A DNA stretch of 64,000 nt from Mycolicibacterium canariasense (GTDB lineage Bacteria > Actinomycetota > Actinomycetes > Mycobacteriales > Mycobacteriaceae): positions 1 through 64,000 of the forward strand of contig NZ_LQOL01000061.1 of NCBI RefSeq assembly GCF_002101555.1, read 5' to 3'. The notes under the pieces are model-generated. The model saw only the letters and a list, made by a program, of their open reading frames with translations, was not told the DNA's origin and made no database searches. The position numbers and the translations under genes were made by a program. Shown here one piece after another: positions 52,459 through 61,183 of this stretch. Every line of letters begins with the position of its first letter. Positions within the stretch are counted from its first letter, which is position 1.

Positions 52459-52550
52459 CACATCCCGTCGCTGCGCGCGCCCGGGTTCCACATCCCGTCG
52501 CTGCGCTCGCCCCGGGTGCCATATCCCGTCGCTTCGCTCGCCCAGGTGGT
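52459..52550. repeat. three ~31-bp GC-rich repeats
   Basis: Imperfect copies of CATCCCGTCGCTGCGC plus a CGCCCGGG-type tail start at 52459, 52489 and 52520, right after the ispE stop. Related single copies lie near 48050 and 44005. This is the dispersed mycobacterial repeat containing GAGCGAAGCGACGGG; it may form RNA stems at gene ends. Confidence 0.7.
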
Positions 52551-53506
52551 CACACCTCGGCGATCACCCGCGCCCCCGGCACCGGCCCGCTGGCCACCCG
52601 CACCGTGCGGCACACCCCTGCCCCCGACAGCGTGGCGCCGATCTCGACGGCCGACTCCGCCGACTCGCACAGGAACGCGCAGGTCGGGCCGGATCCGGAG
52701 ACGATGCCGGCCAACGCCCCGGCCTCGGTCCCGGCACGCAGCGTGCGACGCAGATCCGGGCGCAGGCTCAGTGCGGCCGGCTGCAGGTCGTTGCCCAGCA
52801 GGGCCGCCAGTTCCCGCGGATCACCGGCGGCCAGCGCCTCCAGCACCGGCTCGACACCGTCCAGCCGCGCCGGGGCCTCCCGGTCCGGCGCCTCGCGCAG
52901 CCGGTCGATCTCGCCGAACACCGCGGGCGTGGACAACCCCTTGTCGGCGAAGGCCAGCACCCAGTGGAAGGTGCTGCGGGCCAGCACCGTGGCCAGCTGC
53001 TCGCCGCGACCGGTGCCCAGCGCCGTCCCGCCGTGCAGCGCAAAGGGCACATCGCTGCCCAGCTTGGCGGCCAGCGCGTGCAGATCACGCCGGGCCACCC
53101 CCAGTTCCCACAGCGTGTTGATGGCGACCAGCACCGCGGCCGCGTCGGCGCTGCCGCCGGCCATCCCACCGGCCACCGGGATGGACTTGGCGATCGAGAT
53201 CGCGACGTCGGGCGCCCGGCCGACGTGGTCGGCCATCAGTTCGGCGGCGCGCCACGCCAGGTTGCGGTTGTCGGTGGGCAGCCCGGCCACGCCCTCCCCC
53301 GTCATGCGCACCGACAGCAGGTCGGCGTTGCGCACGGTCACCTCGTCGAACAGTGACACGGCGTGGAACAGGGTGGTCAGCTCGTGGTAGCGGTCCTCGC
53401 GCAGGTCGCCGACACCGAGATAGAGGTTCACCTTGCCCGGCACCCGCACGGTGACCGAACCGGTGGGCACCCACTCGGACGCGGTGTTTCCGTCTGATGA
53501 GCGCAC
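52550..53506 (-). CDS. ispE: 4-diphosphocytidyl-2-C-methyl-D-erythritol kinase
   Basis: A 318-residue GHMP kinase of the non-mevalonate isoprenoid pathway. The ATP-binding signature PVAGGMAGGSADAAA lies at about residues 110-124; APGKxN appears as VRVPGKVNLYLG and the C-terminal SGSGPTCAFL is complete. GTG 53506 has AAGG seven bases upstream; a downstream GTG at 53470 would give the length usual in M. tuberculosis. In M. tuberculosis ispE is in the rpfB-ksgA-ispE operon, whereas here a kinase and an asparaginase gene intervene. Confidence 0.95.
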   Translation of the reverse strand: MRSSDGNTASEWVPTGSVTVRVPGKVNLYLGVGDLREDRYHELTTLFHAVSLFDEVTVRNADLLSVRMTGEGVAGLPTDNRNLAWRAAELMADHVGRAPDVAISIAKSIPVAGGMAGGSADAAAVLVAINTLWELGVARRDLHALAAKLGSDVPFALHGGTALGTGRGEQLATVLARSTFHWVLAFADKGLSTPAVFGEIDRLREAPDREAPARLDGVEPVLEALAAGDPRELAALLGNDLQPAALSLRPDLRRTLRAGTEAGALAGIVSGSGPTCAFLCESAESAVEIGATLSGAGVCRTVRVASGPVPGARVIAEV

Positions 53507-53568
53507 GGGACGACCTTATTCGCTCGGCATCGGCTGCGGCCAACGACCGGTGCTGTCAGGCTGGACCG

Positions 53569-54357
53569 GTGGGCAGTCCCCGATTCGGCGGATACCTGCC
53601 GGACGAGGCGGTCGGGCATGGCGGCTATGCCGTCGTCTACCGGGCGCACCACCGCGACGGCGGTGGCCCGGTCGCCCTCAAGGTGCTCGACGAACGCTAC
53701 CGCCAGCCGCCGCACCTGGACCGGCTGGCCCGCGAGTTCGCCTTCGCCGAGCGCCTCGCCCATCCCCATATCGTCCGGATGCACCGCTTGGGCGACGGCT
53801 GGCTGGCCATGGAACTGGCGCGCGGCGGCACGGTCACCCACCTGACCGACCGCCGGGCCCGGCTGCGGGCACTCACCGAGATCGCCGGCGCCCTCGACCA
53901 CGCGCACCATCGCGGCATCGTGCACTGTGACGTCAAACCGGCGAATATCCTGCTTTCTGAACCGGATTCGGGCCGGGCCGTGCTGGTCGACTTCGGTATC
54001 GCGCACGCCGTGGCCGAGGACGTGTGGCATCACCCCGGGCATCCCGATGCGTCACTGCCGTACGCCGCGCCCGAACTGCTCACCGGCCACCACCCCTGCG
54101 CGGCCACCGATCAGTACGCGCTGGCCTGTACGGCCGTCGAACTCCTCATCGGGGCACCGCCTTTCGGCGCCGACACCGCGCGGGACCTGATCGCCCAGCA
54201 CGTGAGCGCGCCGGTGCCGCGTTACCACCCACACATCGACTGGATACCGCACGCCTTCGACTCCATCCTGGCCAAGGCGATGGCCAAGGATCCGGACGCG
54301 CGTTACCCGTCCTGCACCGAGTTCCTGACGCTGGTCGACCGGGCGCTCACCGGGTGA
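53569..54357 (+). CDS. soluble Ser/Thr protein kinase-like protein
   Basis: A protein of 262 residues (286 if ATG 53497 is used). It is a Hanks-type kinase: glycine loop region GHGGYAVVYRA, VALKVLD with the ATP lysine, catalytic loop HCDVKPANILL (HCD instead of HRD, so a non-RD kinase), DFG, and a PYAAPELL activation segment. There is no transmembrane helix or sensor domain, unlike most mycobacterial Pkn proteins. I prefer GTG 53569, just ahead of the kinase domain; both starts have weak ribosome sites. It reads against its neighbours and overlaps the asparaginase gene by 11 bases. Confidence 0.8.
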   Translation: MGSPRFGGYLPDEAVGHGGYAVVYRAHHRDGGGPVALKVLDERYRQPPHLDRLAREFAFAERLAHPHIVRMHRLGDGWLAMELARGGTVTHLTDRRARLRALTEIAGALDHAHHRGIVHCDVKPANILLSEPDSGRAVLVDFGIAHAVAEDVWHHPGHPDASLPYAAPELLTGHHPCAATDQYALACTAVELLIGAPPFGADTARDLIAQHVSAPVPRYHPHIDWIPHAFDSILAKAMAKDPDARYPSCTEFLTLVDRALTG

Positions 54358-55333
54358 ACTCGCCGGCGATCTCGCGACGGCAGACGAACTCGGTGAGCGC
54401 GTCGCCCGTCAACCCCATCCCGGTGCCCAAAGACGTTTTCACATAAGCGGTTTCGGCACGCATCCAGCGGAACGGGATCAACCCGGCCGCGGCGAAGCCG
54501 GTCACGGACTCGTAGGCCGCGACGTCATCGGGAACGGGCCCCAGGAACACCGGCACGCCGGCGGCGCCGCACCGGCGCGCGAAATCCAGAACGCTGGTCG
54601 ACGCTCCCACCGCGCACGCGGTACCGGAGTGATACGTCTCGTGCACCACGGCGTCGAAGCCGGCCGGGTCGATCGCCCGGTAGTCGAGCCCCGGATAGGG
54701 CCGCAGATACAGCACGCGATCCCCGAACTCGACGGGACCGGCAGGCCAGGGCGGCGGCTCGAATCGCGGGCGCGGCAGCTCGTCCAGGCCGGTGATCGGC
54801 ACCTCGCCGTCGCTGTGTACGTAATGGCTCAGTGGTGTCGACGGTTGCAGCCGCGCGGCCGCGTGCACCAGGCGGGAGCCGTCGGGGTTGCGGAACGTCA
54901 CGTAGACGCCGCCGGGCACGGTGTCGATGACCTCGAGAGCGTCACGGAAGTTGCTGTGCCCGTTGGCTTCCGGGTGATCCAAGGGCCGGTTGCTGGCGAC
55001 GACGACCACGGGCAGTTGCACGTGGGTCAGCGCGAAGGCCAGCGCGGTGGCACCGTAGGACAGCGTGTCGGTGCCGTGCGTGACGACAACGCCGGCGTGT
55101 TGGGGGCCGACCGCCGAGGTGACCGCGGCCGCCATCGCCGTCCAGTCCGCGGGACGGGCGTTCTCGCTGAGCAGCGACAGCGGTTCGATGACGTCGAATC
55201 CGTCGGCATCGCCGTACGCCTGCAACAGCAGGCGGGTCTGACCGGGCACCAGCCCGATGACATCACCCGAGCGTCGTGAACCGATCGTGCCGCCGGTGAA
55301 GACGACCAGAACGGTCCGGCGTGCTCCGCTCAG
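54347..55333 (-). CDS. L-asparaginase with a CTG start
   Basis: A 328-residue asparaginase-family protein. The N-terminal catalytic motif TGGTIGS and the second motif VVTHGTDTLSYGA are both seen, so both active-site threonines are present. The nearest ATG/GTG/TTG start (GTG 55249) lies downstream of the first motif and would remove it, and upstream there is no standard start. CTG 55333 overlaps the ksgA stop as CTGA, copying the usual ATGA layout, so I assign it as the start. The protein is cytosolic with no signal and probably hydrolyses asparagine. Confidence 0.8.
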   Translation of the reverse strand: MSGARRTVLVVFTGGTIGSRRSGDVIGLVPGQTRLLLQAYGDADGFDVIEPLSLLSENARPADWTAMAAAVTSAVGPQHAGVVVTHGTDTLSYGATALAFALTHVQLPVVVVASNRPLDHPEANGHSNFRDALEVIDTVPGGVYVTFRNPDGSRLVHAAARLQPSTPLSHYVHSDGEVPITGLDELPRPRFEPPPWPAGPVEFGDRVLYLRPYPGLDYRAIDPAGFDAVVHETYHSGTACAVGASTSVLDFARRCGAAGVPVFLGPVPDDVAAYESVTGFAAAGLIPFRWMRAETAYVKTSLGTGMGLTGDALTEFVCRREIAGEFTR

Positions 55334-56256
55334 CTGAGCGAGGGCTCGGCGTCGCCGACCGACTCCACCCGCTCCCGTTCGGGGGCCTCCGCCGCCAGCT
55401 CACCGGAGCGCTGCAGCAGCCGGACGAAATCGGTGATCGACAGTGTCTCGCCGCGCCGGGCCGGATCGATGCTGGCGGCCAGCAGCCGTTCGGCCGACTC
55501 GTTGCCGGACCCGGCCCATTCGGCGAACGCGTTGCGCGAGGTCTTGCGGCGCTGCGCGAAACCGATGTCGATGAGCTCGAATACCTGCTGGCGGAACGAC
55601 TCGTCGGTCGGCCACGGGGAGGTCTCGTACCGGTCGATGCGGACCAGACCCGAGTACACCCGCGGGATCGGCCAGAACACCGTCGGCGACACCATGCCGT
55701 AGCGGCGGACGTTGCCGAAGAACCTGATCTTGGCGCTGGGCACGCCGTAATCCTTGCCGCCCGGCTCGGCGGCCAGCCGCTCGGCGACCTCCGCTTGGAC
55801 CATCACCATCACCGTCTTGATCGACGGGAATTCCGACAGCAGGTGGATCAGCGCGGGCACCGCGATGTTGTACGGCAGATTCGCCACAAGTGCAGTGGGC
55901 TGCTCATCCAGATCAGCGGAGCTGATGGTGAGGATGTCGCGGTTGAGCACCGTCAGCCGGCTGATCTCGCTGTGCGAATGGTTGGCGATGGTCTTGGGCA
56001 GCTGGTGGGCCAGCACCGGATCGATCTCCACGGCGGTGACCCGCGCGCCCCGATCCAGCAGCCCCAGCGTCAGGGACCCGAGCCCCGGCCCGACCTCCAG
56101 GACGCAGTCCTGGCGATGGATACCGGACGCTGACACGATGCGCCGCACCGTGTTGGCGTCATGGACAAAGTTCTGTCCGAACGCCTTGCGTGGCCGGAAA
56201 TCGATCTCCCGCGCCAGATGCCGTATCTCGGTTCTCCCGAGGAGTCGGATCGTCAT
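55330..56256 (-). CDS. ksgA: 16S rRNA dimethyladenosine transferase KsgA
   Basis: A 308-residue SAM-dependent rRNA methylase that dimethylates two adjacent adenines near the 3' end of 16S rRNA. The N-terminus has KAFGQNFVHD, motif I reads LEVGPGLGSLTLGLL, and the catalytic motif IV is NLPYNIAV. Length is normal. ATG 56256 overlaps the rpfB stop as ATGA, so rpfB and ksgA are translationally coupled. Confidence 0.96.
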   Translation of the reverse strand: MTIRLLGRTEIRHLAREIDFRPRKAFGQNFVHDANTVRRIVSASGIHRQDCVLEVGPGLGSLTLGLLDRGARVTAVEIDPVLAHQLPKTIANHSHSEISRLTVLNRDILTISSADLDEQPTALVANLPYNIAVPALIHLLSEFPSIKTVMVMVQAEVAERLAAEPGGKDYGVPSAKIRFFGNVRRYGMVSPTVFWPIPRVYSGLVRIDRYETSPWPTDESFRQQVFELIDIGFAQRRKTSRNAFAEWAGSGNESAERLLAASIDPARRGETLSITDFVRLLQRSGELAAEAPERERVESVGDAEPSLS

Positions 56257-57374
56257 CGGACCCTCCCGCTACAGACCGGCCAGGCACCCCATCCTTGACG
56301 TGCCCTCGTTACTTCAGCAATCGCGATCTGCTCCTCACGGGTAGCCAGATCGGCCCGCTGAGCATACCGCAGACCGCCCTGTCGTTCCCATGTGTTCTGA
56401 TCAAATTGAACACCACCGAAATATCCGTTGCCGGTGTTGATGGCCCAATTACCTCCCGATTCGCACGATGCGATGGCGTCCCAGGCGCTGCCGTTGGTCA
56501 CCGGCGGCACCTCGGTGCCCGGTTTGGCGCCGACCCGCAGCACAGCGTCGCGCGCCGGCGCGAGGACGACATTGGCTACTGGCAATCTCCCGGTTTCGAT
56601 CCCGTTGACCTTCGCCACAGCAAACGTGACGTCCTGGAGGCCGGGCGTTCCGGGATCTTCGACGACCTGCCGGCTCATGTTCATCGTCGTGTCCTCGATG
56701 CGGCGACTGGCCGGCGGCAGCGGCAGCTGCTCGGTCACCTTCTCGATCCGCACACGCGTCACCTGGATCTGCATGCCGTCGACGACGGGCGCCGAAGCAG
56801 GCGGGTTGACGGTGTCGCGCTGTTGCAGCGGGGCGCCCGCGGCATCGAGCAGGCCGGCCACGTTGGGAGCGGCCAGGTGCACGGTGCTTTTCACCCCGCC
56901 GTCGTCGATCTGCACCGTTTTCGCGCTGACCACGGGCAATGCCATTCCGGCCAGGGGGACGCGGGTGCCGCGGGAGGCCGCGGCGGGAGCGGTATCGGTC
57001 AACGCCAGCTGCGCCAGGGCGTCCTGGACAGTGGACGCGGTGGTCCACACTTCTTTGCTGTTCTGACCGTCCAGGGAGATTTGCACGGGACGGCTGCGGC
57101 TCAGCACGATGGTGTCGGCGTCGTGCACCGGGGTGTCGGCGGACGGGTAGAGATCATCGCGGTCGCCGACGGTGAAGCCGTTCTCCCGCACCACGTCGAT
57201 GACCTTGGACTTCATCGTCGTCACGGTGATCGGCGCCCCGTCGACGGTCAGTGTCACGGTCTTGTGGGAGGTCACCGCCAGGCCGCCAGCAAACACCAGC
57301 GTCAATAACAGCGCGCCGACGAGCAGTCGTAACGCAGGCGATCGCACCTCATGGATTCTGTTCAAAACACTCAA
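56253..57374 (-). CDS. rpfB: resuscitation-promoting factor RpfB
   Basis: A 362- to 373-residue cell-wall hydrolase. Order: signal/anchor helix (about residues 15-33), three DUF348 repeats (about 35-195), a G5 domain (about 205-280) and the C-terminal Rpf lysozyme-like domain starting WDAIASCESGGNWAINTGNG, with catalytic Glu in CESGG. Possible starts are TTG 57374, TTG 57365 and GTG 57347; none has a strong site. M. tuberculosis RpfB is 362 residues. It resuscitates dormant cells by cleaving peptidoglycan, and is the first gene of an operon with ksgA. Confidence 0.95.
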   Translation of the reverse strand: MSVLNRIHEVRSPALRLLVGALLLTLVFAGGLAVTSHKTVTLTVDGAPITVTTMKSKVIDVVRENGFTVGDRDDLYPSADTPVHDADTIVLSRSRPVQISLDGQNSKEVWTTASTVQDALAQLALTDTAPAAASRGTRVPLAGMALPVVSAKTVQIDDGGVKSTVHLAAPNVAGLLDAAGAPLQQRDTVNPPASAPVVDGMQIQVTRVRIEKVTEQLPLPPASRRIEDTTMNMSRQVVEDPGTPGLQDVTFAVAKVNGIETGRLPVANVVLAPARDAVLRVGAKPGTEVPPVTNGSAWDAIASCESGGNWAINTGNGYFGGVQFDQNTWERQGGLRYAQRADLATREEQIAIAEVTRARQGWGAWPVCSGRVR

Positions 57375-57404
57375 GAGTCTGTTGTCCCCGGCTCTCGACC
57401 CATG

Positions 57405-57429
57405 CGGGCCCGCGGAATCCGCGGCCCGG
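57405..57429 (-). ncRNA. hairpin in the rpfB leader
   Basis: CGGGC/GCCCG and CGCGG/CCGCG stems around AAT form a strong GC-rich hairpin in the untranslated region upstream of rpfB. In M. tuberculosis the rpfB leader is reported to work as an RNA switch coordinating rpfB and ksgA. This stem is a candidate part of the same kind of leader; no ligand site can be identified. Confidence 0.4.
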
Positions 57430-57485
57430 CTGGCCGCCCGCGTTCTATAACAGGAAGGTAACGAAGATCGATGGTCGGCGCCAAT

Positions 57486-58322
57486 CTAAGCGGCCGGCAG
57501 CCGGTAGGTGCGTCGGGCGTTGGCGGTACTCACCTCGGCCAGCTCGGTCGCCGGCCGGCCCGTCAGCTCGGCCAGCGCCCGCACCGTGTAGGGCAGGCAG
57601 TAGGGCTCGTTCGGGGCGCCCCGGAACGGGTGCGGGGTGAGGAACGGTGCGTCGGTCTCGACCAGCAGCAGATCGTCCGGGATGACCCCCGTGGCCTCAC
57701 GCAGCGCGTGCGCATTGCGGAAGCTGACCGTGCCCGACAGGCTCAGCATCCAGCCGTTGGCCACGCAGGTCTTGGCCATCGCGGCGTCGGAGGAGAAGCA
57801 GTGGAAGATCACCGTCTCCGGGGCGCCCTCGGCGGCCAGCACGTCGAGCACCTCGGCGTCGGCGTCGCGGTTGTGGATCATCAGCGGCTTGCCGGCCCGC
57901 TTGGCCAGGTCGATGTGCCAGGCGAAGGCGTCGCGCTGCTCTGCGGGGTCCGCGCAGCCGTCCAGCTTGCCCGGCCAGTACATGTCCATCCCGGTCTCCC
58001 CGACCGCCACCACGCGCTCCTGGGCGGCCAAGGTTTCGAGTTCGGCCTTGGCGGCGTCGTCGAGGGCGTTGGCCCGGGTGGGGTGCAGCGCCACCGCGGC
58101 GTACACCCGGTCATCCCAGCCGGCGGCCTGCGCGGCCCAGCGCGCGGCGTCCAGGTCGTCGGCGATGGTGACCACCGCCTGCACCCCGACCGCAGCGGCC
58201 CGGTCCAGGATGTCTGCGACATCCTGCGCGGTCTCGGCGCCGCAGGCGTCCAGATGGGTGTGCGCATCGATCAGCGGGGTCAGCGGCTCCGGGGCGGGCG
58301 GCTTCTGTCTCTTCGAGCTCAC
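57486..58322 (-). CDS. tatD: TatD-family metal-dependent hydrolase
   Basis: A 278-residue TatD DNase of the amidohydrolase superfamily. Metal sites: DAHTHLD near residue 20, GETGMD at about 105-110, HNRDAD, FHCFS and ETDAPFLTP. TatD-like enzymes cleave DNA ends and act in DNA quality control. I chose GTG 58322; a GTG at 58331 is in frame but would add only three codons. It lies between rpfB and metG and reads opposite to metG. Confidence 0.9.
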   Translation of the reverse strand: MSSKRQKPPAPEPLTPLIDAHTHLDACGAETAQDVADILDRAAAVGVQAVVTIADDLDAARWAAQAAGWDDRVYAAVALHPTRANALDDAAKAELETLAAQERVVAVGETGMDMYWPGKLDGCADPAEQRDAFAWHIDLAKRAGKPLMIHNRDADAEVLDVLAAEGAPETVIFHCFSSDAAMAKTCVANGWMLSLSGTVSFRNAHALREATGVIPDDLLLVETDAPFLTPHPFRGAPNEPYCLPYTVRALAELTGRPATELAEVSTANARRTYRLPAA

Positions 58323-58348
58323 GACCCACACCCTAAGGTGAGAACCAA

Positions 58349-59926
58349 ATGAGCAACTTGTCTTCCCCCGGCGCGAGGACGCGCACCCCCGGGGATCCGT
58401 ACTACATCACCACGGCCATCGCCTACCCCAACGGTGACCCGCACATCGGGCACGCCTACGAGTACATCGCCACCGACGCGATCGCCCGGTTCAAGCGCCT
58501 GGACGGGTTCGACGTGCGCTATCTGACCGGTACCGACGTGCACGGCCTGAAGATGGCCGAGACGGCGGCCAAGCTCGGCTTGACCGCCGCCGAGCTGGCC
58601 AAGCGCAACTCCGATGTGTTCGAGCGGATGCAGGAACGACTCGGCGCCTCCTACGACCGCTTCATCCGCACCTCCGATGCCGACCATTACGAGGCGTCCA
58701 AGGAGATCTGGCGCCGCATGAACGAGGCCGGCGACATCTACCTGGGCAGCTACCAGGGCTGGTACTCGGTGCGTGACGAGCGGTTCTTCGCCGAGGACGA
58801 GACCGAGGAACGCGACGGCGCGCGGTATGCCATCGAGACCGGCACCGAGGTGACCTGGACCGAGGAGCAGACCTTCTTCTTCCGGCTGTCGGCCTACACC
58901 GACCGGCTGCTGGCCCTCTACCGCGAGCACCCGGAGTTCATCGGGCCCGATGTCCGGCGCAACGAGATCGTGAGCTTCGTCTCCGGGGGGCTGCGTGATC
59001 TGTCGATCTCGCGGACCACCTTCGACTGGGGCGTCCCGGTTCCCGACCATCCCGACCACGTCATGTACGTCTGGGTGGACGCCCTGACCAATTACCTGAC
59101 CGGTGTCGGATTCCCGGACACCTCGTCGGAGGCCTTCGGCAAGTTCTGGCCGGCGGATCTGCACATGATCGGCAAGGACATCATCCGGTTCCACACGGTG
59201 TACTGGCCCGCGTTCCTGATGTCCGCCGGGATCGAGCTGCCGAAACGGGTTTTCGCGCATGGCTTCATGAACGTCAAGGGCGAGAAGATGAGCAAGTCCC
59301 TGGGCAACGTGGTCGACCCGCTGGTGTTGATCGACGAGTTCGGCCTGGACCAGGTGCGCTACTTCTTCCTGCGTGAGGTGCCGTTCGGCCAGGACGGCAG
59401 CTACAGCGAAGAGGCCATCATCGGCCGTATCAACGCCGACCTGGCCAACGAGCTGGGCAACCTGGCGCAGCGGTCGCTGTCGATGGTGAACAAGAACCTC
59501 GACGGCGTGGTCCCGCAGCCCGGCGCGTTCACCACCGAGGACACCGAACTGCTCGAGGCTGCCGACGGTCTGCTGGAGCGGGTGCGCGGTCATTTCGACG
59601 AGCAGGCCATGCACCTGGCGTTGGACGCGATCTGGTCGGTGCTGGGCGCGGCGAACAAGTACTTCTCGGCACAGGAACCGTGGGTGCTGCGCAAGACCGA
59701 TGCCGAGCGCTTCGCCACCGTGCTGTACACGACGCTGGAGACCGTGCGGATCGCCGCGCTGCTGACCCAGCCGGTGATGCCGGAGTCGATGACCAAGATG
59801 CTGGATCTGCTCGGGCAGCCGGCCGACCAACGCGACTTCACCGCCGTCGGCACCCGGTTGGCGCCGGGGACGGCGCTGCCGAAGCCCGAGGGCGTGTTCC
59901 CGCGCTACCAGGCGCCCGGCGAGTGA
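58349..59926 (+). CDS. metG: methionyl-tRNA synthetase
   Basis: A 525-residue class Ia methionyl-tRNA synthetase. The HIGH signature is PHIGHAYEY (about residues 31-39) and the KMSKS motif is KGEKMSKSLGN at about 310; the anticodon-binding alpha domain follows, and the C-terminal dimerisation domain is absent, as in mycobacteria. It starts with ATG 58349. It is divergent from tatD with a gap of 26 bp, a pattern known for metG/tatD neighbours. Confidence 0.97.
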   Translation: MSNLSSPGARTRTPGDPYYITTAIAYPNGDPHIGHAYEYIATDAIARFKRLDGFDVRYLTGTDVHGLKMAETAAKLGLTAAELAKRNSDVFERMQERLGASYDRFIRTSDADHYEASKEIWRRMNEAGDIYLGSYQGWYSVRDERFFAEDETEERDGARYAIETGTEVTWTEEQTFFFRLSAYTDRLLALYREHPEFIGPDVRRNEIVSFVSGGLRDLSISRTTFDWGVPVPDHPDHVMYVWVDALTNYLTGVGFPDTSSEAFGKFWPADLHMIGKDIIRFHTVYWPAFLMSAGIELPKRVFAHGFMNVKGEKMSKSLGNVVDPLVLIDEFGLDQVRYFFLREVPFGQDGSYSEEAIIGRINADLANELGNLAQRSLSMVNKNLDGVVPQPGAFTTEDTELLEAADGLLERVRGHFDEQAMHLALDAIWSVLGAANKYFSAQEPWVLRKTDAERFATVLYTTLETVRIAALLTQPVMPESMTKMLDLLGQPADQRDFTAVGTRLAPGTALPKPEGVFPRYQAPGE

Positions 59927-59993
59927 GTTGTGGAGCCGCAGCCGTAATGATTACTGGCGCGACTCCACAAACCGCGTGATGCGCGTCACGTCC

Positions 59994-60020
59994 TGTCACA
60001 CTTCGGGGATGGGCGGTGTC
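59994..60020 (+). promoter_or_regulatory. ECF41-type promoter
   Basis: TGTCACA (59994-60000), 16-bp spacer, TGTC (60017-60020), close to the ECF41 consensus TGTCACA-16-CGTC. Eight bases before the oxidoreductase ATG, it suggests that the sigma factor encoded downstream controls its own operon. Confidence 0.55.
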
Positions 60021-60028
60021 TTGAGGGC

Positions 60029-61183
60029 ATGACTGAGAACAACACCCCCCAACACGTCATCGTCCTCGGCGGCGGGTACGCCGGCGTCCACGCCGCCAAC
60101 CACCTGCTGCAGCGACCCGGTACGGCCGTCACGCTGGTGAACGCCCGGCCCGATTTCGTCGAACGGATCCGGCTGCACCAGCTCTCGGCGGGTACACATG
60201 ACGCCACCACCGGTTACGACACCCTGCTCGGCGAGGGCGTGCGTCTGGTGGTCGACCGCGCCGAGCGCATCGACACCGCGGCCCGCCGGGTCGAACTGGC
60301 CTCCGGCACCACGCTGGACTACGACTACCTGATCTACGCGGTCGGCAGCACCGCCGGGGCGTCACCCGAATCCGCCTATGCGATCGGCGAATTGGAGGGT
60401 GCGCGCCGGTTGCGGGCGCGGCTGCAGGACGTGCCGATGACAGCACCCATCGTGGTAGTCGGTGGTGGGCTGACCGGTATCGAGGCGGCATCGGAATTCG
60501 CCGAGACCGGACGCACCGTCACCCTGGTCGCCGGGCCCGTGCTCGGCCCGTCGCTGGGCGCGCAGGCTCGCCGGTCGGTGGCCAAGCAGCTGGCCAAGCT
60601 CGACGTCACGGTGGTCGAGGGCCCGACGGTGACCGCGGTCGGCGAGCAGGACGTCACACTGTCCGACGGGCGCACCCTGCCCAGCGCCGCCACGGTGTGG
60701 ACGGCCGGGTTCGGGGTGCCCGAGCTGGCCGCCGCCAGCGGACTGCGCACCGATGATCTGGGTCGGCTGCTCACCGACGAGACGCTCACCAGCGTCGACG
60801 ACGACCGGGTGGTCGGTGCCGGTGACGCGGTGGCGCCGTCGGGTGTGCCGCTGCGGATGAGCTGCCAGGCCGCCATCCCGCTGGCCGCCCAGGCCGCGCG
60901 GACCGTGCTGGCCCGGATCGCGGGCACCGCCCCGGTCCCGGTGAACCAGGCATTCGCCGGTCAGTGCATCAGCATCGGCCGCTCCTACGGCACCATCCAG
61001 CTCGCGCACACCGACGACACGCCCACCCGGCTGTACATCGGCGGCCGAGTGGCCGCGTCGCTGAAGGAGATGGTGTGCAAGGGCACGCTGTGGCAGCTGC
61101 GTCGCGAGGCGGCCAAACCCGGTTCGTACGTGTGGATGCGGGGCGGTAAGCGCGCCGAGCGATTGCACACGGTGCACGCGTGA
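60029..61183 (+). CDS. FAD-dependent pyridine nucleotide-disulfide oxidoreductase
   Basis: A 384-residue FAD/NAD(P)-binding protein of the NDH-2/AIF type. The FAD motif VLGGGYAGVHAANHL lies near residues 12-26 and the NAD motif VVVGGGLTGIEAASE near 148-162; no C-x-x-x-x-C disulfide is seen. No membrane anchor is visible. It precedes and overlaps the sigma factor gene (GTGA), and oxidoreductases of this kind are typical partners of ECF41 sigma factors, so it is probably its target. Confidence 0.85.
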   Translation: MTENNTPQHVIVLGGGYAGVHAANHLLQRPGTAVTLVNARPDFVERIRLHQLSAGTHDATTGYDTLLGEGVRLVVDRAERIDTAARRVELASGTTLDYDYLIYAVGSTAGASPESAYAIGELEGARRLRARLQDVPMTAPIVVVGGGLTGIEAASEFAETGRTVTLVAGPVLGPSLGAQARRSVAKQLAKLDVTVVEGPTVTAVGEQDVTLSDGRTLPSAATVWTAGFGVPELAAASGLRTDDLGRLLTDETLTSVDDDRVVGAGDAVAPSGVPLRMSCQAAIPLAAQAARTVLARIAGTAPVPVNQAFAGQCISIGRSYGTIQLAHTDDTPTRLYIGGRVAASLKEMVCKGTLWQLRREAAKPGSYVWMRGGKRAERLHTVHA

